Below the pieces are notes generated by a model. That model was not told the DNA's origin. It was given only the letters and a program-made list of their open reading frames with translations, and searched no databases. A stretch of DNA of 64,000 nucleotides from Sphingomonas sp. Its GTDB lineage: Bacteria; Pseudomonadota; Alphaproteobacteria; Sphingomonadales; Sphingomonadaceae. A program made the position numbers and the translations under genes. This document shows, piece by piece, positions 32,692-43,580 of this stretch; within the stretch, counting starts at the first letter, position 1; every line of letters starts with the position of its first letter. The DNA lies in NCBI RefSeq assembly GCF_030145815.1, contig NZ_JAIXHL010000004.1:1-64000 (forward strand), given 5' to 3'.

Positions 32692-32843
32692 TGTACGTTC
32701 CAATAAACTAACGCGCACCCAAACGCACGCGATCGGGTCGCGTGCCGGGTGCGGCGCAATAGGTGTCGCCGGGGACACGCGGTCACTGCGCACCCCGGTC
32801 AATCGATCAGCGCTCGGCAGGTTCCCCGCCGCAGCGCGCGGCT

Positions 32844-33494
32844 TCAGCTCTGCCCGTCGAGAATGGCCTCGATCGCTGCAGTCACTTCTGCGATGTCAGC
32901 CATACCATCGACGCGCTGCACCAGTCCGCGCGCTTCGTAGATCGGCAGGATCGGCGTGGTCTTCGCGCGATATTCGGCCATGCGCGTGCGCACGGTATCT
33001 TCATTATCGTCGGGCCTGCGCTTGAACTCGGTGCTCCCGCACACGTCGCACACGCCCGCCACCGCCGGCTGCTTGAAGCTGTCATGATAGCCCGCACCGC
33101 AATTGGCGCAGGTGAAGCGGCCGGTAATGCGTTCGACCAGCGCGTCCTCGTCGACGACCAGCTCAATCACATGATCGAGGCTGCGGCCACGCTCGGCCAG
33201 CAGGGTGTCGAGCGACTCCGCCTGTGCCGCGGTCCGGGGGTAGCCATCGAAGATCGCGCCCTTGTCGCCCAGCGCATCCAGGCTCTCGCCGATGATGCCG
33301 CTGACGATCGCGTCGGAAACGAGCTCGCCCGCTTCCATCACCGCCTTCGCCTGCAGCCCGACCGGCGTCCCCGCCTTGACCGCCGCGCGCAGCATGTCGC
33401 CGGTCGACAGCTGCACCATGCCGCGCTCGCTCTCGAGCCGCGACGCCTGGGTCCCCTTGCCTGCGCCCGGAGGCCCCAACAGGATGATGTTCAA
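32844..33494 (-). CDS. adk: Adenylate kinase
   Basis: Interconverts ATP + AMP and 2 ADP. P-loop GPPGAGKGTQ (residues 7-16), AMP site STGDMLRAAV, FDGYPRT and the lid. The lid contains CANCGAGYHD...CDVCGST, a C-x2-C...C-x2-C zinc knuckle as in Gram-positive and many alphaproteobacterial kinases, unlike E. coli. 216 aa. Follows secY by 25 nt and ends the ribosomal cluster. Confidence 0.97.
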   Translation of the reverse strand: MNIILLGPPGAGKGTQASRLESERGMVQLSTGDMLRAAVKAGTPVGLQAKAVMEAGELVSDAIVSGIIGESLDALGDKGAIFDGYPRTAAQAESLDTLLAERGRSLDHVIELVVDEDALVERITGRFTCANCGAGYHDSFKQPAVAGVCDVCGSTEFKRRPDDNEDTVRTRMAEYRAKTTPILPIYEARGLVQRVDGMADIAEVTAAIEAILDGQS

Positions 33495-33519
33495 CTGGCT
33501 TCCCCTTCCATGCCCCTGC

Positions 33520-34884
33520 TTAACGCAGGCGGCCGCCTTTCAGCTTCGCCTTCTTGATCAGGTCGCCATACTGGTGTGCCAGCAGGTGCGACTGGATCTG
33601 CGTGACCGTGTCCATCGTCACGTTCACGACGATGAGCAGGCTGGTCCCGCCGAGATAGAAGGGGATCGCGAGCGCCGACACAAGATATTCCGGCAACAGG
33701 CAGATGACGGTCAGGTACGCCGCACCAATCACGGTAATGCGTGTCAGCACATAATCGAAATAGGCCTCGGTATTCTTACCCGGACGGATGCCGGGGATGA
33801 AGCCGCCATATTTCTTGAGATTCTCCGCCGTCTCCTCCGGGTTGAACACGACCGCGGTGTAGAAGAACGAGAAGAAGATGATGCCGGCACCATAGAGCAG
33901 CATATAGACCAGGCTGCCATGCTGCAGATACTGGTTCAGCGTGATGATCAGGTCACCGCTCCAGCTCTGGCCGGCCTGAGCCTGACCAGCAAACTGGCTG
34001 ATCGTCAGCGGCATCAGCAACAGCGAGCTGGCGAAGATCGGCGGGATCACGCCCGCGGTGTTGATCTTGAGCGGCAGATGGCTGCGTTCGCTCTGAACGC
34101 CGCGCTGGGTCTGGCGCTTGGGATACTGAATCAGGATCCGGCGCTGCGCCCGCTCCATGAAGCAGATGAACAGGATCAGGCCCGCCACCGCCGCCAGAAT
34201 CGCCACCAGCGTCACCGGGTTCATCGAGCCCGAGCGGCCGCCCTCGAACAGCTGCACCAGCGTCGTCGGCAGATGCGCGACGATGCCGGCCATGATGATC
34301 AGCGAAATGCCGTTGCCGACGCCGCGGCTGGTGATCTGCTCACCCAGCCACATCAGGAACATGGTACCGCCGATCAGCGAGATGACGGCCGCGATGCGGA
34401 ACAACATGCCCGGTTCGACCACCGGGGCAAGCCCCTGGCTCGCGCCCAGCGTCTCAAGACCCACGGCGATGAAATAGCCCTGGATCGCGGTCAGCGCGAC
34501 GGTGCCGTAGCGGGTGTACTGGTTCAGCCGCTTGCGCCCGCTCTCACCATCCTTCTTGATCGCGGCGAGCGTCGGCGACAGCGAGGTCGCGAGCTGCACC
34601 ACGATCGACGCAGTGATGTAGGGCATCACGCCCAGCGCGATCACCGACATGCGCTCCAGCGCGCCGCCCGAAAAGGTGTTGAAGAAGTCGAGCACGCCGC
34701 CCTGGGTGCGGTCGGCCAGCAGGCCCAGCTGCGTCGGATCGACGCCGGGCAGCGGCACGAAGCTGAGCATCCGGAAGATGATCAACGCGCCGAGTGTGAA
34801 CCACAGGCGCTTCTTGAGTTCGGTGGCCTGTCCGAACTTGGACAGGTTGAGGCCGGATGCCATTGAATCGGCTGCGGATGCCAT
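33520..34884 (-). CDS. secY: Protein translocase channel subunit SecY
   Basis: Core of the SecYEG channel in the inner membrane. 454 aa with ten membrane helices; recognisable parts include LSFVPLPGVDP (plug region), VQLATSLSPTL, YTRYGTVALTAIQGYFIAVGLE, RGVGNGISLIIMAGIVA and the cytoplasmic loop QYPKRQTQRGVQSERSHLPLKINTAGVIPPIFASS. ATG 34884 and the in-frame ATG 34863 both begin MAS-like sequence. Between rplO and adk as in the spc operon. Confidence 0.97.
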   Translation of the reverse strand: MASAADSMASGLNLSKFGQATELKKRLWFTLGALIIFRMLSFVPLPGVDPTQLGLLADRTQGGVLDFFNTFSGGALERMSVIALGVMPYITASIVVQLATSLSPTLAAIKKDGESGRKRLNQYTRYGTVALTAIQGYFIAVGLETLGASQGLAPVVEPGMLFRIAAVISLIGGTMFLMWLGEQITSRGVGNGISLIIMAGIVAHLPTTLVQLFEGGRSGSMNPVTLVAILAAVAGLILFICFMERAQRRILIQYPKRQTQRGVQSERSHLPLKINTAGVIPPIFASSLLLMPLTISQFAGQAQAGQSWSGDLIITLNQYLQHGSLVYMLLYGAGIIFFSFFYTAVVFNPEETAENLKKYGGFIPGIRPGKNTEAYFDYVLTRITVIGAAYLTVICLLPEYLVSALAIPFYLGGTSLLIVVNVTMDTVTQIQSHLLAHQYGDLIKKAKLKGGRLR

Positions 34885-35000
34885 TGAAATTCTATCCCGG
34901 AAACCAAAGCGGCGGAGAAGCGTTTGCCGCTCCCCCGCCGCCCATATAGGTTACTGTCAGATCAGGGCAATGCGCTTGCCTGCCCGATCCACAGCTAAAG

Positions 35001-35537
35001 TCAGGCCTTGCCGGCCTTCTTCGCGGCGATTTCCTTCTGCTTCACGCGATGCTTCGCAGCATGCTTGTCAGCAGCGGGGACGATCGTCGGGATGGTGACG
35101 GTGCCACCAGCCTTCTCGACCGCCTCGATCGCGCCCTTCGACGCGCCAGCGACGGTGAAGCTCAGCTTCGCCTTCAGTTCGCCCTTGGCGAGCAGACGGA
35201 CGCCGTTCTTGCCACCACGGGCCAGGCCAACGGCCTGCAGCGTAGCGTGGTCGATTTCGGTCGCGGTCAGCTTGCCGGCGTCGATCAGCTTCTGGATCAT
35301 GCCCAGATTGACCTCGGCATAGTCCTTGCCGCGCGGATTGTTGAAACCGCGCTTCGGGATGCGCATGTGGAGCGGCATCTGACCGCCCTCGAAGCCGTTG
35401 ATCGCGACGCCCGAACGTGCCTTGGCACCCTTCTGGCCGCGGCCTGCGGTCTTGCCCTTGCCCGAGCCGATGCCGCGTCCGACGCGCATCCGGCCCTTAC
35501 GGGCACCCTCATTATCGCGGATATCGTTGAGATTCAT
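35001..35537 (-). CDS. rplO: 50S ribosomal protein L15
   Basis: Late-assembly 50S protein. Typical [43 protein letters not shown] start, and [17 protein letters not shown]. The tail ([24 protein letters not shown]) is a basic extension. The start is set at ATG 35537, three codons inside the longest frame, to match the family. Lies between rpmD and secY. Confidence 0.96.
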   Translation of the reverse strand: MNLNDIRDNEGARKGRMRVGRGIGSGKGKTAGRGQKGAKARSGVAINGFEGGQMPLHMRIPKRGFNNPRGKDYAEVNLGMIQKLIDAGKLTATEIDHATLQAVGLARGGKNGVRLLAKGELKAKLSFTVAGASKGAIEAVEKAGGTVTIPTIVPAADKHAAKHRVKQKEIAAKKAGKA

Positions 35538-35657
35538 GTCGTGCACTCGCTTTCGCTTTAGTCGCGCTGGTTGAATTCCCGGACGGGCCGGGAAAATCGG
35601 AAAGGGGGCCGATAGCCCCCTCCCCTCATATTGTCACCTGGAAAAGATGCCGGGGGT

Positions 35658-35837
35658 TCAGCCCTCGACGACCTCGACCAGATGGGGCAGCTTCCGGATC
35701 ATGCCGCGAACTTCGGGAGTGTCCTCCAGTTCGCTGACCCGGTGCATCTTGTTGAGGCCCAGACCGATCAGCGTCGCACGCTGATCCTTGGTCCGACGGA
35801 TCGGCGAACCGATCTGCTTCACCTTGATCGTTGCCAT
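35658..35837 (-). CDS. rpmD: 50S ribosomal protein L30
   Basis: 59-aa protein translated by hand from the minus strand: [19 protein letters not shown]..., with [24 protein letters not shown] and a VEVVEG end, the bacterial L30 pattern. It fits the conserved order rpsE-rpmD-rplO, starting 5 nt after rpsE ends. Confidence 0.95.
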   Translation of the reverse strand: MATIKVKQIGSPIRRTKDQRATLIGLGLNKMHRVSELEDTPEVRGMIRKLPHLVEVVEG

Positions 35838-35842
35838 GTCGC

Positions 35843-36538
35843 TTACTCCACGATCGCCGCGGCATCAGCCTCGGCGGTCTGCGAACCGCCACGGCCGAGC
35901 AGATCGGCAATCTTCTTGCCGCGACGCTGGGCCACTGCCTTCGGAGAATACTGGTCGCCCAGTGCCTCGAAGGTCGCGCGGATCATGTTGTAGGGGTTGG
36001 ACGTCCCGACCGACTTGGTCACCACGTCGGCCACGCCCAGGCTCTCGAACACGGCGCGCATCGGACCGCCGGCGATGATGCCGGTACCGGCAGGCGCCGA
36101 ACGGACGGTCACCTGACCAGCGCCGAAATGGCCCTTGCCGTCATGGTGCAGCGTCCGGCCCTCGCGCAGCGGCACGCGGACCATCTTCTTCTTGGCAGCG
36201 GCAGTCGCCTTCGAAATGGCTTCCGGCACTTCGCGCGCCTTGCCATGACCGAAACCGACCCGGCCCTTGCCGTCGCCGACAACGACCAGAGCTGCAAAGC
36301 CGAAGCGCTTGCCGCCCTTCACGGTCTTGCTGACGCGGTTGATGTGGACCAGCTTTTCGATCAGCTCTTCGCCCTGCTCGTCGCGCGGGGTGCGATCGTC
36401 GCGACGACCACGACCGTCACGGCCACGACCGCCACCGCCACGATTGTCGCCACCACGGCCACCACGGCCACGACGGTTCTCGGTGCCGGCTTCGGCTGCT
36501 GCGCCCTCGACGGGCGTCTGGTTCTGTTCGTCGGCCAT
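35843..36538 (-). CDS. rpsE: 30S ribosomal protein S5
   Basis: Translation-fidelity protein at the mRNA entry site. Double-stranded RNA-binding S5 domain ([32 protein letters not shown]) and C-terminal domain ([42 protein letters not shown]). The N terminus carries an unusually Arg/Gly-rich extension of about 50 residues ([16 protein letters not shown]...RRDDR). 231 aa from ATG 36538 against 167 in E. coli. Confidence 0.96.
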   Translation of the reverse strand: MADEQNQTPVEGAAAEAGTENRRGRGGRGGDNRGGGGRGRDGRGRRDDRTPRDEQGEELIEKLVHINRVSKTVKGGKRFGFAALVVVGDGKGRVGFGHGKAREVPEAISKATAAAKKKMVRVPLREGRTLHHDGKGHFGAGQVTVRSAPAGTGIIAGGPMRAVFESLGVADVVTKSVGTSNPYNMIRATFEALGDQYSPKAVAQRRGKKIADLLGRGGSQTAEADAAAIVE

Positions 36539-36539
36539 C

Positions 36540-36896
36540 TTAGAACTCCAATCCGCCTTCACGCGCGGCATCCGCCAGCGCCTTGACGCGTCCGTGGAAC
36601 AGGAACCCGCCACGGTCGAACACGACCTGCGTCACGCCGGCCTGCTTGGCGACTTCCGCGATGCGTGCGCCGACGGCCTTGGCCGCGTCGATGTTGCCAC
36701 CGTTCGTGCCACGGACATCCTTGTCCAGCGTCGAGGCTGCGGCGAGCGTCTTGCCCTGCGCATCGTCGATAACCTGCACATAGATGTGCTTGCCCGAGCG
36801 ATGCACCGACAGCCGCGGACGACCGCCCGAGCGCGCGCGCAGCGCGGTACGGTTGCGGCGACGCCGCTTCTCGAAGAGAGAGAGACCCTTGCTCAT
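36540..36896 (-). CDS. rplR: 50S ribosomal protein L18
   Basis: 5S rRNA-binding protein, 118 aa: [39 protein letters not shown] and [25 protein letters not shown]. Its ATG overlaps the rplF stop by one base (TAATG), so the two are translationally coupled. Confidence 0.97.
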   Translation of the reverse strand: MSKGLSLFEKRRRRNRTALRARSGGRPRLSVHRSGKHIYVQVIDDAQGKTLAAASTLDKDVRGTNGGNIDAAKAVGARIAEVAKQAGVTQVVFDRGGFLFHGRVKALADAAREGGLEF

Positions 36897-37429
36897 TACT
36901 TCTTCTTCCCTTCCTTGCGGAAGATGAACTCGCCATCGTACTTGATGCCCTTGCCCTTATAGGGTTCAGGCTTACGCCAGCGACGGATTTCCGCGGCAAA
37001 CTGGCCAACGGCCTGCTTGTCGTTGCCAGAGATCTCGACGGTCGTCTGGTCGGGGGTCTTGACCTCCACACCTTCCGGCACGTCCAGATCGACGTCATGC
37101 GAATAGCCGAGCTGCAGCTTCAGCTTGCGGCCCTGTGCGTTCGCACGATAGCCGACGCCGGTGATGAGCAGCTTCTTGGTGAAGCCCTCGGTCACGCCGG
37201 TCACCAGGTTCTGGACCAGCGTGCGCTGCATGCCCCAGAACGCCTTGGCGCGCTTGGTGTCGTTGGCGGGCTTCACCGTGATCGTGCCATCGCCCACTTC
37301 GTACGCGATGTCGTCAGCGGTCGGCATCGTCAGGGTGCCCTTCGGACCCTTGACGCTGATCTTGCCGCCCTCGACGCTGGCGGTGACGCCGGCGGGAACG
37401 GTGATCGGCTTCTTACCGGTGCGGCTCAT
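36896..37429 (-). CDS. rplF: 50S ribosomal protein L6
   Basis: Binds 23S rRNA near the factor-binding site. 177 aa with [15 protein letters not shown], the repeat-domain fold and the C-terminal [29 protein letters not shown] motif. TGATG overlap with the upstream rpsH and TAATG overlap with the downstream rplR. Confidence 0.97.
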   Translation of the reverse strand: MSRTGKKPITVPAGVTASVEGGKISVKGPKGTLTMPTADDIAYEVGDGTITVKPANDTKRAKAFWGMQRTLVQNLVTGVTEGFTKKLLITGVGYRANAQGRKLKLQLGYSHDVDLDVPEGVEVKTPDQTTVEISGNDKQAVGQFAAEIRRWRKPEPYKGKGIKYDGEFIFRKEGKKK

Positions 37430-37824
37430 CAGAACACCTCCGCGAGCACTTCGCCACCGACATTCTGCTCGCGCGCTTCGGCGTCCGACAGAACGCCACG
37501 CGGCGTCGAAACGATGGTGATGCCCAGGCCATTGCGCACCTTCGGCAGTTCCTTCGAACCCGAATAGACGCGGCGGCCAGGCTTCGAGACGCGCGCGATC
37601 GACTTGATCGCGGGCTGGCCCTCGAAATACTTCAGCTCGATGCGGATGCCGGCCGCAGGGCCCATCTGCTCTTCGCTGTAGCCACGGATATAACCCTCGC
37701 GCTGAAGCACGTCGAGGACACGCGCACGCAGCTTGCTTGCCGGCGTCAGGACAGAGTCCTTGCGGGCGCGCTGGCCGTTGCGGATGCGGGTGAGCATATC
37801 ACCCAGAGGATCGGTCAATGCCAT
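37429..37824 (-). CDS. rpsH: 30S ribosomal protein S8
   Basis: Primary 16S rRNA binder and, in E. coli, the repressor of the spc operon. 131 aa: [32 protein letters not shown] at the N terminus and the signature [31 protein letters not shown]. The start is ATG 37824; the longer open frame overlaps rpsN and is not used. Confidence 0.97.
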   Translation of the reverse strand: MALTDPLGDMLTRIRNGQRARKDSVLTPASKLRARVLDVLQREGYIRGYSEEQMGPAAGIRIELKYFEGQPAIKSIARVSKPGRRVYSGSKELPKVRNGLGITIVSTPRGVLSDAEAREQNVGGEVLAEVF

Positions 37825-37835
37825 CTTCGTGATCC

Positions 37836-38141
37836 TTACCAGCTCGACTTCGTGACACCCGGGATCAGGCCCTTGTTGGCCAGATCGCGCAGCATGACAC
37901 GTGCGAGACGGAACTTGCGGTAATAACCGCGCGGACGACCGGTCAGCTCGCACCGGTTGCGAATGCGGGTCGGGTTCCCGTTGCGGGGAATCTCGGCCAT
38001 CTTCAGGCGCGCGATCAGACGCTCGGTCTCATCGAGCGACTTGTCGTTGGCCATCGCCTTCAGCTTCGCATAGCGGCCGGCATATTTCTTCACCAGCTTC
38101 TTGCGACGCTCGTTCTTGAGCACGGAACTCAGTTTCGCCAT
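37836..38141 (-). CDS. rpsN: 30S ribosomal protein S14 (zinc-free type)
   Basis: 101 aa: [21 protein letters not shown] and [41 protein letters not shown]. Only one Cys, so this is the longer C-minus form used by most proteobacteria. Placed between rplE and rpsH as usual. Confidence 0.97.
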   Translation of the reverse strand: MAKLSSVLKNERRKKLVKKYAGRYAKLKAMANDKSLDETERLIARLKMAEIPRNGNPTRIRNRCELTGRPRGYYRKFRLARVMLRDLANKGLIPGVTKSSW

Positions 38142-38160
38142 GACTTAAGTTCTCTTTCCC

Positions 38161-38745
38161 TTACGCTGCCTGCTTCGCTTCGCCGTCCGCCTCGATGGGG
38201 AACGGGAAACCGAAGAGACGGAGAAGCTCGCGGGCCTCCTCGTCGGTCTTGGCGGTGGTGGTCACGATCACGTCCATGCCGCGCACCTTGTCGATGCGGT
38301 CATAGTTGATCTCGGGGAACACGATCTGTTCCTTGATGCCGCAGGCATAGTTGCCACGGCCGTCGAACGACTTGTCCGACAGGCCGCGGAAGTCACGCAC
38401 ACGCGGCAGCGCGATGGTGATGAAGCGGTCGAGGAACTCGTACATCCGCTCGCGGCGCAGCGTCACCTTGCAACCGATCGCCATGCCTTCACGCAGCTTG
38501 AACTGCGCGATCGACTTCTTGGCCTTGGTCACGACAGGCTTCTGGCCGGCGATCAGCTCCATTTCGGACGCTGCCTGCTCGACCTTCTTCTTGTCCTGGG
38601 TCGCTTCGCCGACGCCCATGTTGAGCACGATCTTCTCGATCTTCGGCACTTCGAGCGCGTTCTTGTAGCCGAACTTTGCGGTCATCGCCTTGGCGATTTC
38701 CGAGTCATACTTCGACTTCATGCGCGGGATATAGGTGTCAGCCAT
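38161..38745 (-). CDS. rplE: 50S ribosomal protein L5
   Basis: 5S rRNA-binding protein that contacts the P-site tRNA. 194 aa: [44 protein letters not shown] and the C-terminal [30 protein letters not shown]. Its ATG shares one base with the rplX stop region (38745). Confidence 0.97.
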   Translation of the reverse strand: MADTYIPRMKSKYDSEIAKAMTAKFGYKNALEVPKIEKIVLNMGVGEATQDKKKVEQAASEMELIAGQKPVVTKAKKSIAQFKLREGMAIGCKVTLRRERMYEFLDRFITIALPRVRDFRGLSDKSFDGRGNYACGIKEQIVFPEINYDRIDKVRGMDVIVTTTAKTDEEARELLRLFGFPFPIEADGEAKQAA

Positions 38746-39056
38746 CAGATGACCTCCCCGGTCTTGACCGCAACGCGGACCTTCTTGCCGTCACGCTCTT
38801 CGAAGCGGACGCGGGTCGCCTTGCCGTCCTTGGTCACATGCGCAACCTTCGACACGTGCAGCGGCGCCTCGGCGCGCTTCAGACCACCCTGCGGGTCGCC
38901 CTGGCTCGGCTTGGTGTGACGCACGGCAATGTTCACGCCCGACACGACGACCTTGTCGGCCTTCGGCATCGACTTGACGACTTCACCGGTCTTGCCCTTG
39001 TCCTTGCCGGACAGGACGATGACCTGGTCGCCCTTCTTGATCTTGGCAGCAGCCAT
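38745..39056 (-). CDS. rplX: 50S ribosomal protein L24
   Basis: Assembly initiator on 23S rRNA; KOW-motif protein ([27 protein letters not shown]). 103 aa from ATG 39056, whose first base overlaps the rplN TGA (TGATG). An upstream in-frame GTG at 39059 is not needed. Confidence 0.96.
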   Translation of the reverse strand: MAAAKIKKGDQVIVLSGKDKGKTGEVVKSMPKADKVVVSGVNIAVRHTKPSQGDPQGGLKRAEAPLHVSKVAHVTKDGKATRVRFEERDGKKVRVAVKTGEVI

Positions 39057-39424
39057 CACAGCACCTCAGGGGCGAGCGAAATGATCTTCATGAAGCCCTT
39101 CGAGCGAAGCTCGCGGACCACCGGGCCAAAGATACGGGTGCCGATCGGCTCCTCGTTCTTGTTGACCAGAACGGCAGCGTTGCCGTCGAAGCGAATGACC
39201 GAGCCATCGGCGCGGCGAACGTCCTTGGCAGTGCGGACGATGACGGCACGATGCACGTCACCCTTCTTCACCTTGCCGCGGGGCTGTGCTTCCTTGATGC
39301 TGACGACGATGACGTCGCCGACGCCGGCGAAGCGACGCTTCGACCCGCCCAGCACCTTGATGCACTGCACCCGCTTCGCGCCGCTGTTGTCAGCGACGTC
39401 GAGATTGGACTGCATCTGGATCAT
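39056..39424 (-). CDS. rplN: 50S ribosomal protein L14
   Basis: 122 aa, full-length match: [46 protein letters not shown] and [23 protein letters not shown]. First gene of the spc-type segment, separated from rpsQ by 78 nt. Confidence 0.97.
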   Translation of the reverse strand: MIQMQSNLDVADNSGAKRVQCIKVLGGSKRRFAGVGDVIVVSIKEAQPRGKVKKGDVHRAVIVRTAKDVRRADGSVIRFDGNAAVLVNKNEEPIGTRIFGPVVRELRSKGFMKIISLAPEVL

Positions 39425-39502
39425 TGATCCGGTTCCTTCTCTCTTGGCCTACCGGGACACGTCCCGGGGGTTCCAGTTGAACTCTTGAGACCCTTGGGGG
39501 CC

Positions 39503-39772
39503 TTAAGCGATGTCGGCCCGCTCGGGGGTCGCGTGGGTGTTCACCCGCTCGATCACCTTCCAGGTCTTCAGCTTGCTGATCGGTGCGGTCTCTTCGATCC
39601 GCACGGTCTCGCCAGCCTTGTACTCGTTCGCCTCGTCATGGGCGTGATACTTCTTCGAGCGGCGGATGATCTTGCCGTAGAGCGGGTGCTTGACCTTGCG
39701 CTCCACGTTCACGACCACCGTCTTGTCGCCCTTGTCGGACACGATCTGCCCGGTCAGCACGCGCTTCGGCAT
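39503..39772 (-). CDS. rpsQ: 30S ribosomal protein S17
   Basis: 89 aa OB-fold protein: [47 protein letters not shown]. The C terminus [25 protein letters not shown] is normal for alphaproteobacteria. Confidence 0.97.
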   Translation of the reverse strand: MPKRVLTGQIVSDKGDKTVVVNVERKVKHPLYGKIIRRSKKYHAHDEANEYKAGETVRIEETAPISKLKTWKVIERVNTHATPERADIA

Positions 39773-39787
39773 GGTTCCTGTGTCCTC

Positions 39788-39991
39788 TTACTTCGCAGCC
39801 GAGCGCGAACGCTCGTTCTGCAGCGTCTTGATGCGGGCGATGTCCTTGCGGACTTCCTTCACGCGGCTCGGCTTCTCGAGCTGGCTGGTCGCCGCCTGGA
39901 AACGCAGGTTGAATGCCTCGCGCTTCAGGTTGCCCAGCTCCTCGGTCAGCTGATCGTCGCTCTTCGCGCGCAGATCGATTGCCTTGGTCAT
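39788..39991 (-). CDS. rpmC: 50S ribosomal protein L29
   Basis: 67-aa helical hairpin protein near the peptide exit tunnel: [55 protein letters not shown]. Three nt after rplP. Confidence 0.97.
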   Translation of the reverse strand: MTKAIDLRAKSDDQLTEELGNLKREAFNLRFQAATSQLEKPSRVKEVRKDIARIKTLQNERSRSAAK

Positions 39992-39994
39992 CTC

Positions 39995-40426
39995 TTAACC
40001 CTCCAGGTGCGACGTGTCGCCGAGGCGGGCCACGACCTTGGTCTTGATCGGCAGCTTCATCGCCGCACGCTCGAACGCTTCCGCTGCGAGCGGGCCAGGA
40101 ACGCCGTCCAGCTCGAACAGAATGCGGCCGGGCGCCACGCGCGCCGCCCAATATTCAGGCGAGCCCTTGCCCGAGCCCATGCGGACTTCGGCCGGCTTGC
40201 TCGAAACCGGCAGGTCCGGGAACACGCGGATCCACAGGCGGCCCTGACGCTTGATGTGACGCGTGATCGCGCGGCGTGCCGCCTCGATCTGGCGTGCGGT
40301 GATCCGCTCCGGCTCCATCGCCTTCAGGCCGTACGAGCCGAAATTCAGCGTCGCGCCGCCCTTGGTCTCACCCTTGATCCGGCCCTTGAAGGCCTTGCGG
40401 AACTTGGTGCGCTTCGGTTGCAACAT
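39995..40426 (-). CDS. rplP: 50S ribosomal protein L16
   Basis: 143 aa; organises the A-site region of 23S r[60 protein letters not shown] and the [21 protein letters not shown] motif. Confidence 0.97.
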   Translation of the reverse strand: MLQPKRTKFRKAFKGRIKGETKGGATLNFGSYGLKAMEPERITARQIEAARRAITRHIKRQGRLWIRVFPDLPVSSKPAEVRMGSGKGSPEYWAARVAPGRILFELDGVPGPLAAEAFERAAMKLPIKTKVVARLGDTSHLEG

Positions 40427-40438
40427 TGTCTCTAACCC

Positions 40439-41146
40439 TTAGCGACGGTCATCGCGCGCGGGGCGAACGCCCGACGTCTGCGATTCCATGTTCAGGCGAT
40501 CGGTCGCCATCGGATCATGGCCCAGGATCTCGCCCTTGAAGATCCAGACCTTGACGCCGCACACGCCATAGGCGGTGTGGGCTTCGGCGGTTGCGTGATC
40601 GACGTTCGCGCGCAGCGTGTGCAGCGGAACGCGGCCTTCGCGATACCATTCCGAACGCGCGATTTCCGCGCCGCCCAGACGGCCGCCACAGTTGATCCGG
40701 ATGCCTTCCGCGCCCAGACGCATCGCCGACTGAACGGCGCGCTTCATGGCGCGGCGGAACGCGATGCGGCGCTCCAGCTGATCGGCGATACCCTGTGCGA
40801 CGAGCTTGGCGTCGACTTCAGGCTTGCGGATCTCGACGATGTTCAGCGACACGTCCGAGCTGGTCATCTCGCCGAGCTTCTTGCGAAGCTTTTCGATGTC
40901 CGTGCCCTTCTTGCCGATGATCACGCCGGGGCGCGCAGCAAAGATGCTGACGCGGCACAGCTTGGCCGGACGCTCGATCACCACCTTGGAAATCGCCGCC
41001 TGCGGCAGCGTCTTCATGATGTACTGGCGCATCTTGAGATCTTCCAGCAGCAGGCGGCCGTAATCGGCGCCCTCGGCGAACCAGCGGCTGTCCCAGGTGC
41101 GGTTGATCTGCAGGCGCAGACCGATCGGGTTGCTCTTGTGACCCAT
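40439..41146 (-). CDS. rpsC: 30S ribosomal protein S3
   Basis: mRNA-entry protein, 235 aa. KH domain with the GxxG loop [17 protein letters not shown], and C-terminal domain [54 protein letters not shown]. The start overlaps the rplV stop by one base (TAATG). Confidence 0.97.
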   Translation of the reverse strand: MGHKSNPIGLRLQINRTWDSRWFAEGADYGRLLLEDLKMRQYIMKTLPQAAISKVVIERPAKLCRVSIFAARPGVIIGKKGTDIEKLRKKLGEMTSSDVSLNIVEIRKPEVDAKLVAQGIADQLERRIAFRRAMKRAVQSAMRLGAEGIRINCGGRLGGAEIARSEWYREGRVPLHTLRANVDHATAEAHTAYGVCGVKVWIFKGEILGHDPMATDRLNMESQTSGVRPARDDRR

Positions 41147-41526
41147 TATGCTTCTTCCTGCACTTCGCGCACCACGATGCGCAGACGGCTGAACGGCTTC
41201 AGGATGCGCGTCGACTTGCCGCGACCACGGGTGTGGAACCGCTTCATGGTGATCGACTTGCCGACCGACGCCTCGGCGACGACGAGTGCGTCGACGTCGA
41301 GATTGTGGTTGTTCTCGGCATTGGCGATCGCCGAAGCCAGCACCTTGCGCGCATCAACCGCCATCGCCTTCGTGCTGAAGGAGAGGATGTTGAGGGCGTC
41401 ACCGGCCTTCTTGCCGCGGATCAGGCCAGCGACCAGGTTCAGCTTCTGCGCCGAACCACGGATCTGCGTGCCGACCGACAGCGCCTCATTGTCGCCAACG
41501 CGACGGGGAGCCTTGGGCTTCGACAT
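41146..41526 (-). CDS. rplV: 50S ribosomal protein L22
   Basis: Lines the exit tunnel (macrolide region). 126 aa; [48 protein letters not shown] and [27 protein letters not shown]. The tunnel-loop [12 protein letters not shown] appears intact. Confidence 0.97.
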   Translation of the reverse strand: MSKPKAPRRVGDNEALSVGTQIRGSAQKLNLVAGLIRGKKAGDALNILSFSTKAMAVDARKVLASAIANAENNHNLDVDALVVAEASVGKSITMKRFHTRGRGKSTRILKPFSRLRIVVREVQEEA

Positions 41527-41527
41527 G

Positions 41528-41806
41528 TTAGCGCTTACCCTTCTTGTCAGCCGCGTGACCCGGGAAATACCGGGTCGGGGCGAACTCGCCGAGCTTCATG
41601 CCGACCATGTCCTCGTTCACCGACACCGGCACGAACTTGCGGCCGTTGTAGACGTTGAAGGTCAGGCCGACGAACTGCGGCAGGATGGTCGAACGACGCG
41701 ACCAGGTCTTGATCGGACCGCCACGGCCCGAATTCTCCTGAGCGACTTCCGCCTTCTTCAGGAGGTGGAGGTCCACGAACGGACCCTTCCAAACGGAGCG
41801 AGCCAT
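41528..41806 (-). CDS. rpsS: 30S ribosomal protein S19
   Basis: 92-aa 30S head protein: [48 protein letters not shown] and [22 protein letters not shown]. Confidence 0.97.
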   Translation of the reverse strand: MARSVWKGPFVDLHLLKKAEVAQENSGRGGPIKTWSRRSTILPQFVGLTFNVYNGRKFVPVSVNEDMVGMKLGEFAPTRYFPGHAADKKGKR

Positions 41807-41809
41807 GGT

Positions 41810-42655
41810 TTAGCCCTTCTTCTTCGCGTGGCGGCTGCGGATGATGAACTTATCCGTCGCCTTGTTGTGACGAGTGCGCGCACCCTTGGTCGGCTTGCCC
41901 CACGGGGTGACCGGATGACGGCCGCCCGAGGTCCGGCCTTCACCACCGCCGTGCGGGTGGTCGACCGGGTTCTTGGCAACACCGCGGGTCAGCGGGCGGA
42001 TGCCCTTCCAGCGGTTGCGGCCAGCCTTGGCGAGGTTGGTGTTGCCATTGTCGGGGTTCGACACGGCGCCAACGGTGCCCATGCAGTCCGAGCGGATGTA
42101 GCGCTGCTCGCCCGAGTTCAGGCGAACGATCACCATGCCGCGGTCACGACCGACGACCTGCACATAGGTGCCGGCCGAACGTGCGATCTGACCACCCTTG
42201 CCCGGCTTCATCTCCACATTGTGGACGATGGTGCCGACCGGCATCTGGCCCAGCTCCATGGCGTTGCCCGGCTTCACGTCGGTCTTCTTGCCCGCGATCA
42301 CCTTGTCGCCAACGCCGAGGCGCTGGGGAGCGATGATATAGGCATAGTCCGGCGTTTCGGCGGTGCCGTAGTTGATCAGCGCGATGAAGGCAGTGCGGTT
42401 GGGATCATATTCGATCCGCTCCACGGTGCCTTCGACGTCCCACAGACGACGCTTGAAGTCGATGATGCGATACCGCTGCTTGTGGCCACCCGCGATGCCG
42501 CGCGAGGTCACATGGCCCTTGTTGTTGCGGCCACCGGTCTTGCGCTTGCCCTCGGTCAGCGCCTTGACGGGACCGCCCTTGTGCAGACCCGAACGGTCCA
42601 CCAGGATCAGGCCACGCCGCGCCGGCGAGGTCGGGTTATAATTCTTCAGAGCCAT
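41810..42655 (-). CDS. rplB: 50S ribosomal protein L2
   Basis: Essential for subunit joining and peptidyl transfer. 281 aa: [41 protein letters not shown], and the conserved [37 protein letters not shown] with the key histidine. Confidence 0.98.
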   Translation of the reverse strand: MALKNYNPTSPARRGLILVDRSGLHKGGPVKALTEGKRKTGGRNNKGHVTSRGIAGGHKQRYRIIDFKRRLWDVEGTVERIEYDPNRTAFIALINYGTAETPDYAYIIAPQRLGVGDKVIAGKKTDVKPGNAMELGQMPVGTIVHNVEMKPGKGGQIARSAGTYVQVVGRDRGMVIVRLNSGEQRYIRSDCMGTVGAVSNPDNGNTNLAKAGRNRWKGIRPLTRGVAKNPVDHPHGGGEGRTSGGRHPVTPWGKPTKGARTRHNKATDKFIIRSRHAKKKG

Positions 42656-42656
42656 G

Positions 42657-42971
42657 TCAGTTGACCCCCTGCGTGACGTCGATCGAATCGCCGTCCTTCA
42701 GCGTGACGATCGCCTTCTTGATGTCGCTGCGCGTGTAGGGCTTGCCCTTCCAGCGCTTCGTCTTGCCCTTCTGGACGATGGTGTTCACCGCGGTGACACC
42801 GACGCCGAAGATCGCCTCGACCGCCGCCTTGATCTGCGGCTTGGTCGCTTCACCGGCGACCTTGAAGACCACCGCATTATGCTCGGAGACCAGGGTCGAC
42901 TTTTCGGTGATGTGCGGCGCGACGATCACGTCATAATGACGCACGTCGATCTGCTCCTGCTTCTTAGCCAT
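42657..42971 (-). CDS. rplW: 50S ribosomal protein L23
   Basis: Exit-tunnel protein that docks SRP and trigger factor. 104 aa: [45 protein letters not shown] and [27 protein letters not shown]. Overlaps rplD by 8 nt. Confidence 0.97.
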   Translation of the reverse strand: MAKKQEQIDVRHYDVIVAPHITEKSTLVSEHNAVVFKVAGEATKPQIKAAVEAIFGVGVTAVNTIVQKGKTKRWKGKPYTRSDIKKAIVTLKDGDSIDVTQGVN

Positions 42972-43578
42972 TGAAGCGCGCCTCCAGCTTTTCGACGGCA
43001 GCGCGGGTCAGGACCAGCGTGTCGTGCTTCAGGATGTCATAGACGTTGGCACCAACCGCCGGCAGGACGTTGACGTCCGCCAGGTTGCGTGCGGCGAGGA
43101 AGCCGTTGCCGGTATCCGCGTCGATCACCAGCGTCTTGCGACCGACCTTCAGACCAGCGAACTGATCCTTCAGCGCCGAAGTCTTGCTCGCCTCGAACCC
43201 GTCGAGGACGATCAGCGAACCCGCCTTGGCGTGGCTCGACAGCGCCATCTTCAGACCCAGCGCGCGAACCTTCTTGTTCAGCGAGATGTTGAAGTCACGC
43301 AGACGGGCGCCATGGGCCTTACCACCGCCGATGAAGATCGGAGCAGCGCGGTCGCCGTGACGGGCGGTACCGCCACCCTTCTGGCGACCGAACTTCTTGC
43401 CGGTGCGCGAGACTTCCGAACGCTCACGCGTCGGACGGGCGCTGCCGCGGCGATTCCACAGCTGCCAGGTGACGACGCGGTGCAGGATGTCGGCGCGCGG
43501 CTCGAGGCCGAACACGGCATCGTTGAGCTCGATGTCGCCCGATTCCTTGGCGTCGAGGGTTTGAACCTTGACCTTCAC
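42964..43578 (-). CDS. rplD: 50S ribosomal protein L4
   Basis: Tunnel protein; in E. coli it represses the S10 operon. 204 aa: [56 protein letters not shown] (long tunnel loop) and [21 protein letters not shown]. Overlaps the start of rplW. Confidence 0.97.
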   Translation of the reverse strand: MKVKVQTLDAKESGDIELNDAVFGLEPRADILHRVVTWQLWNRRGSARPTRERSEVSRTGKKFGRQKGGGTARHGDRAAPIFIGGGKAHGARLRDFNISLNKKVRALGLKMALSSHAKAGSLIVLDGFEASKTSALKDQFAGLKVGRKTLVIDADTGNGFLAARNLADVNVLPAVGANVYDILKHDTLVLTRAAVEKLEARFNG

Positions 43579-43580
43579 GT

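Noticed and set aside
40517..42664. 715-codon plus-strand frame opposite rpsC-rplB
   Set aside because: Spans five ribosomal genes on the opposite strand and has low-complexity composition; shadow frame.
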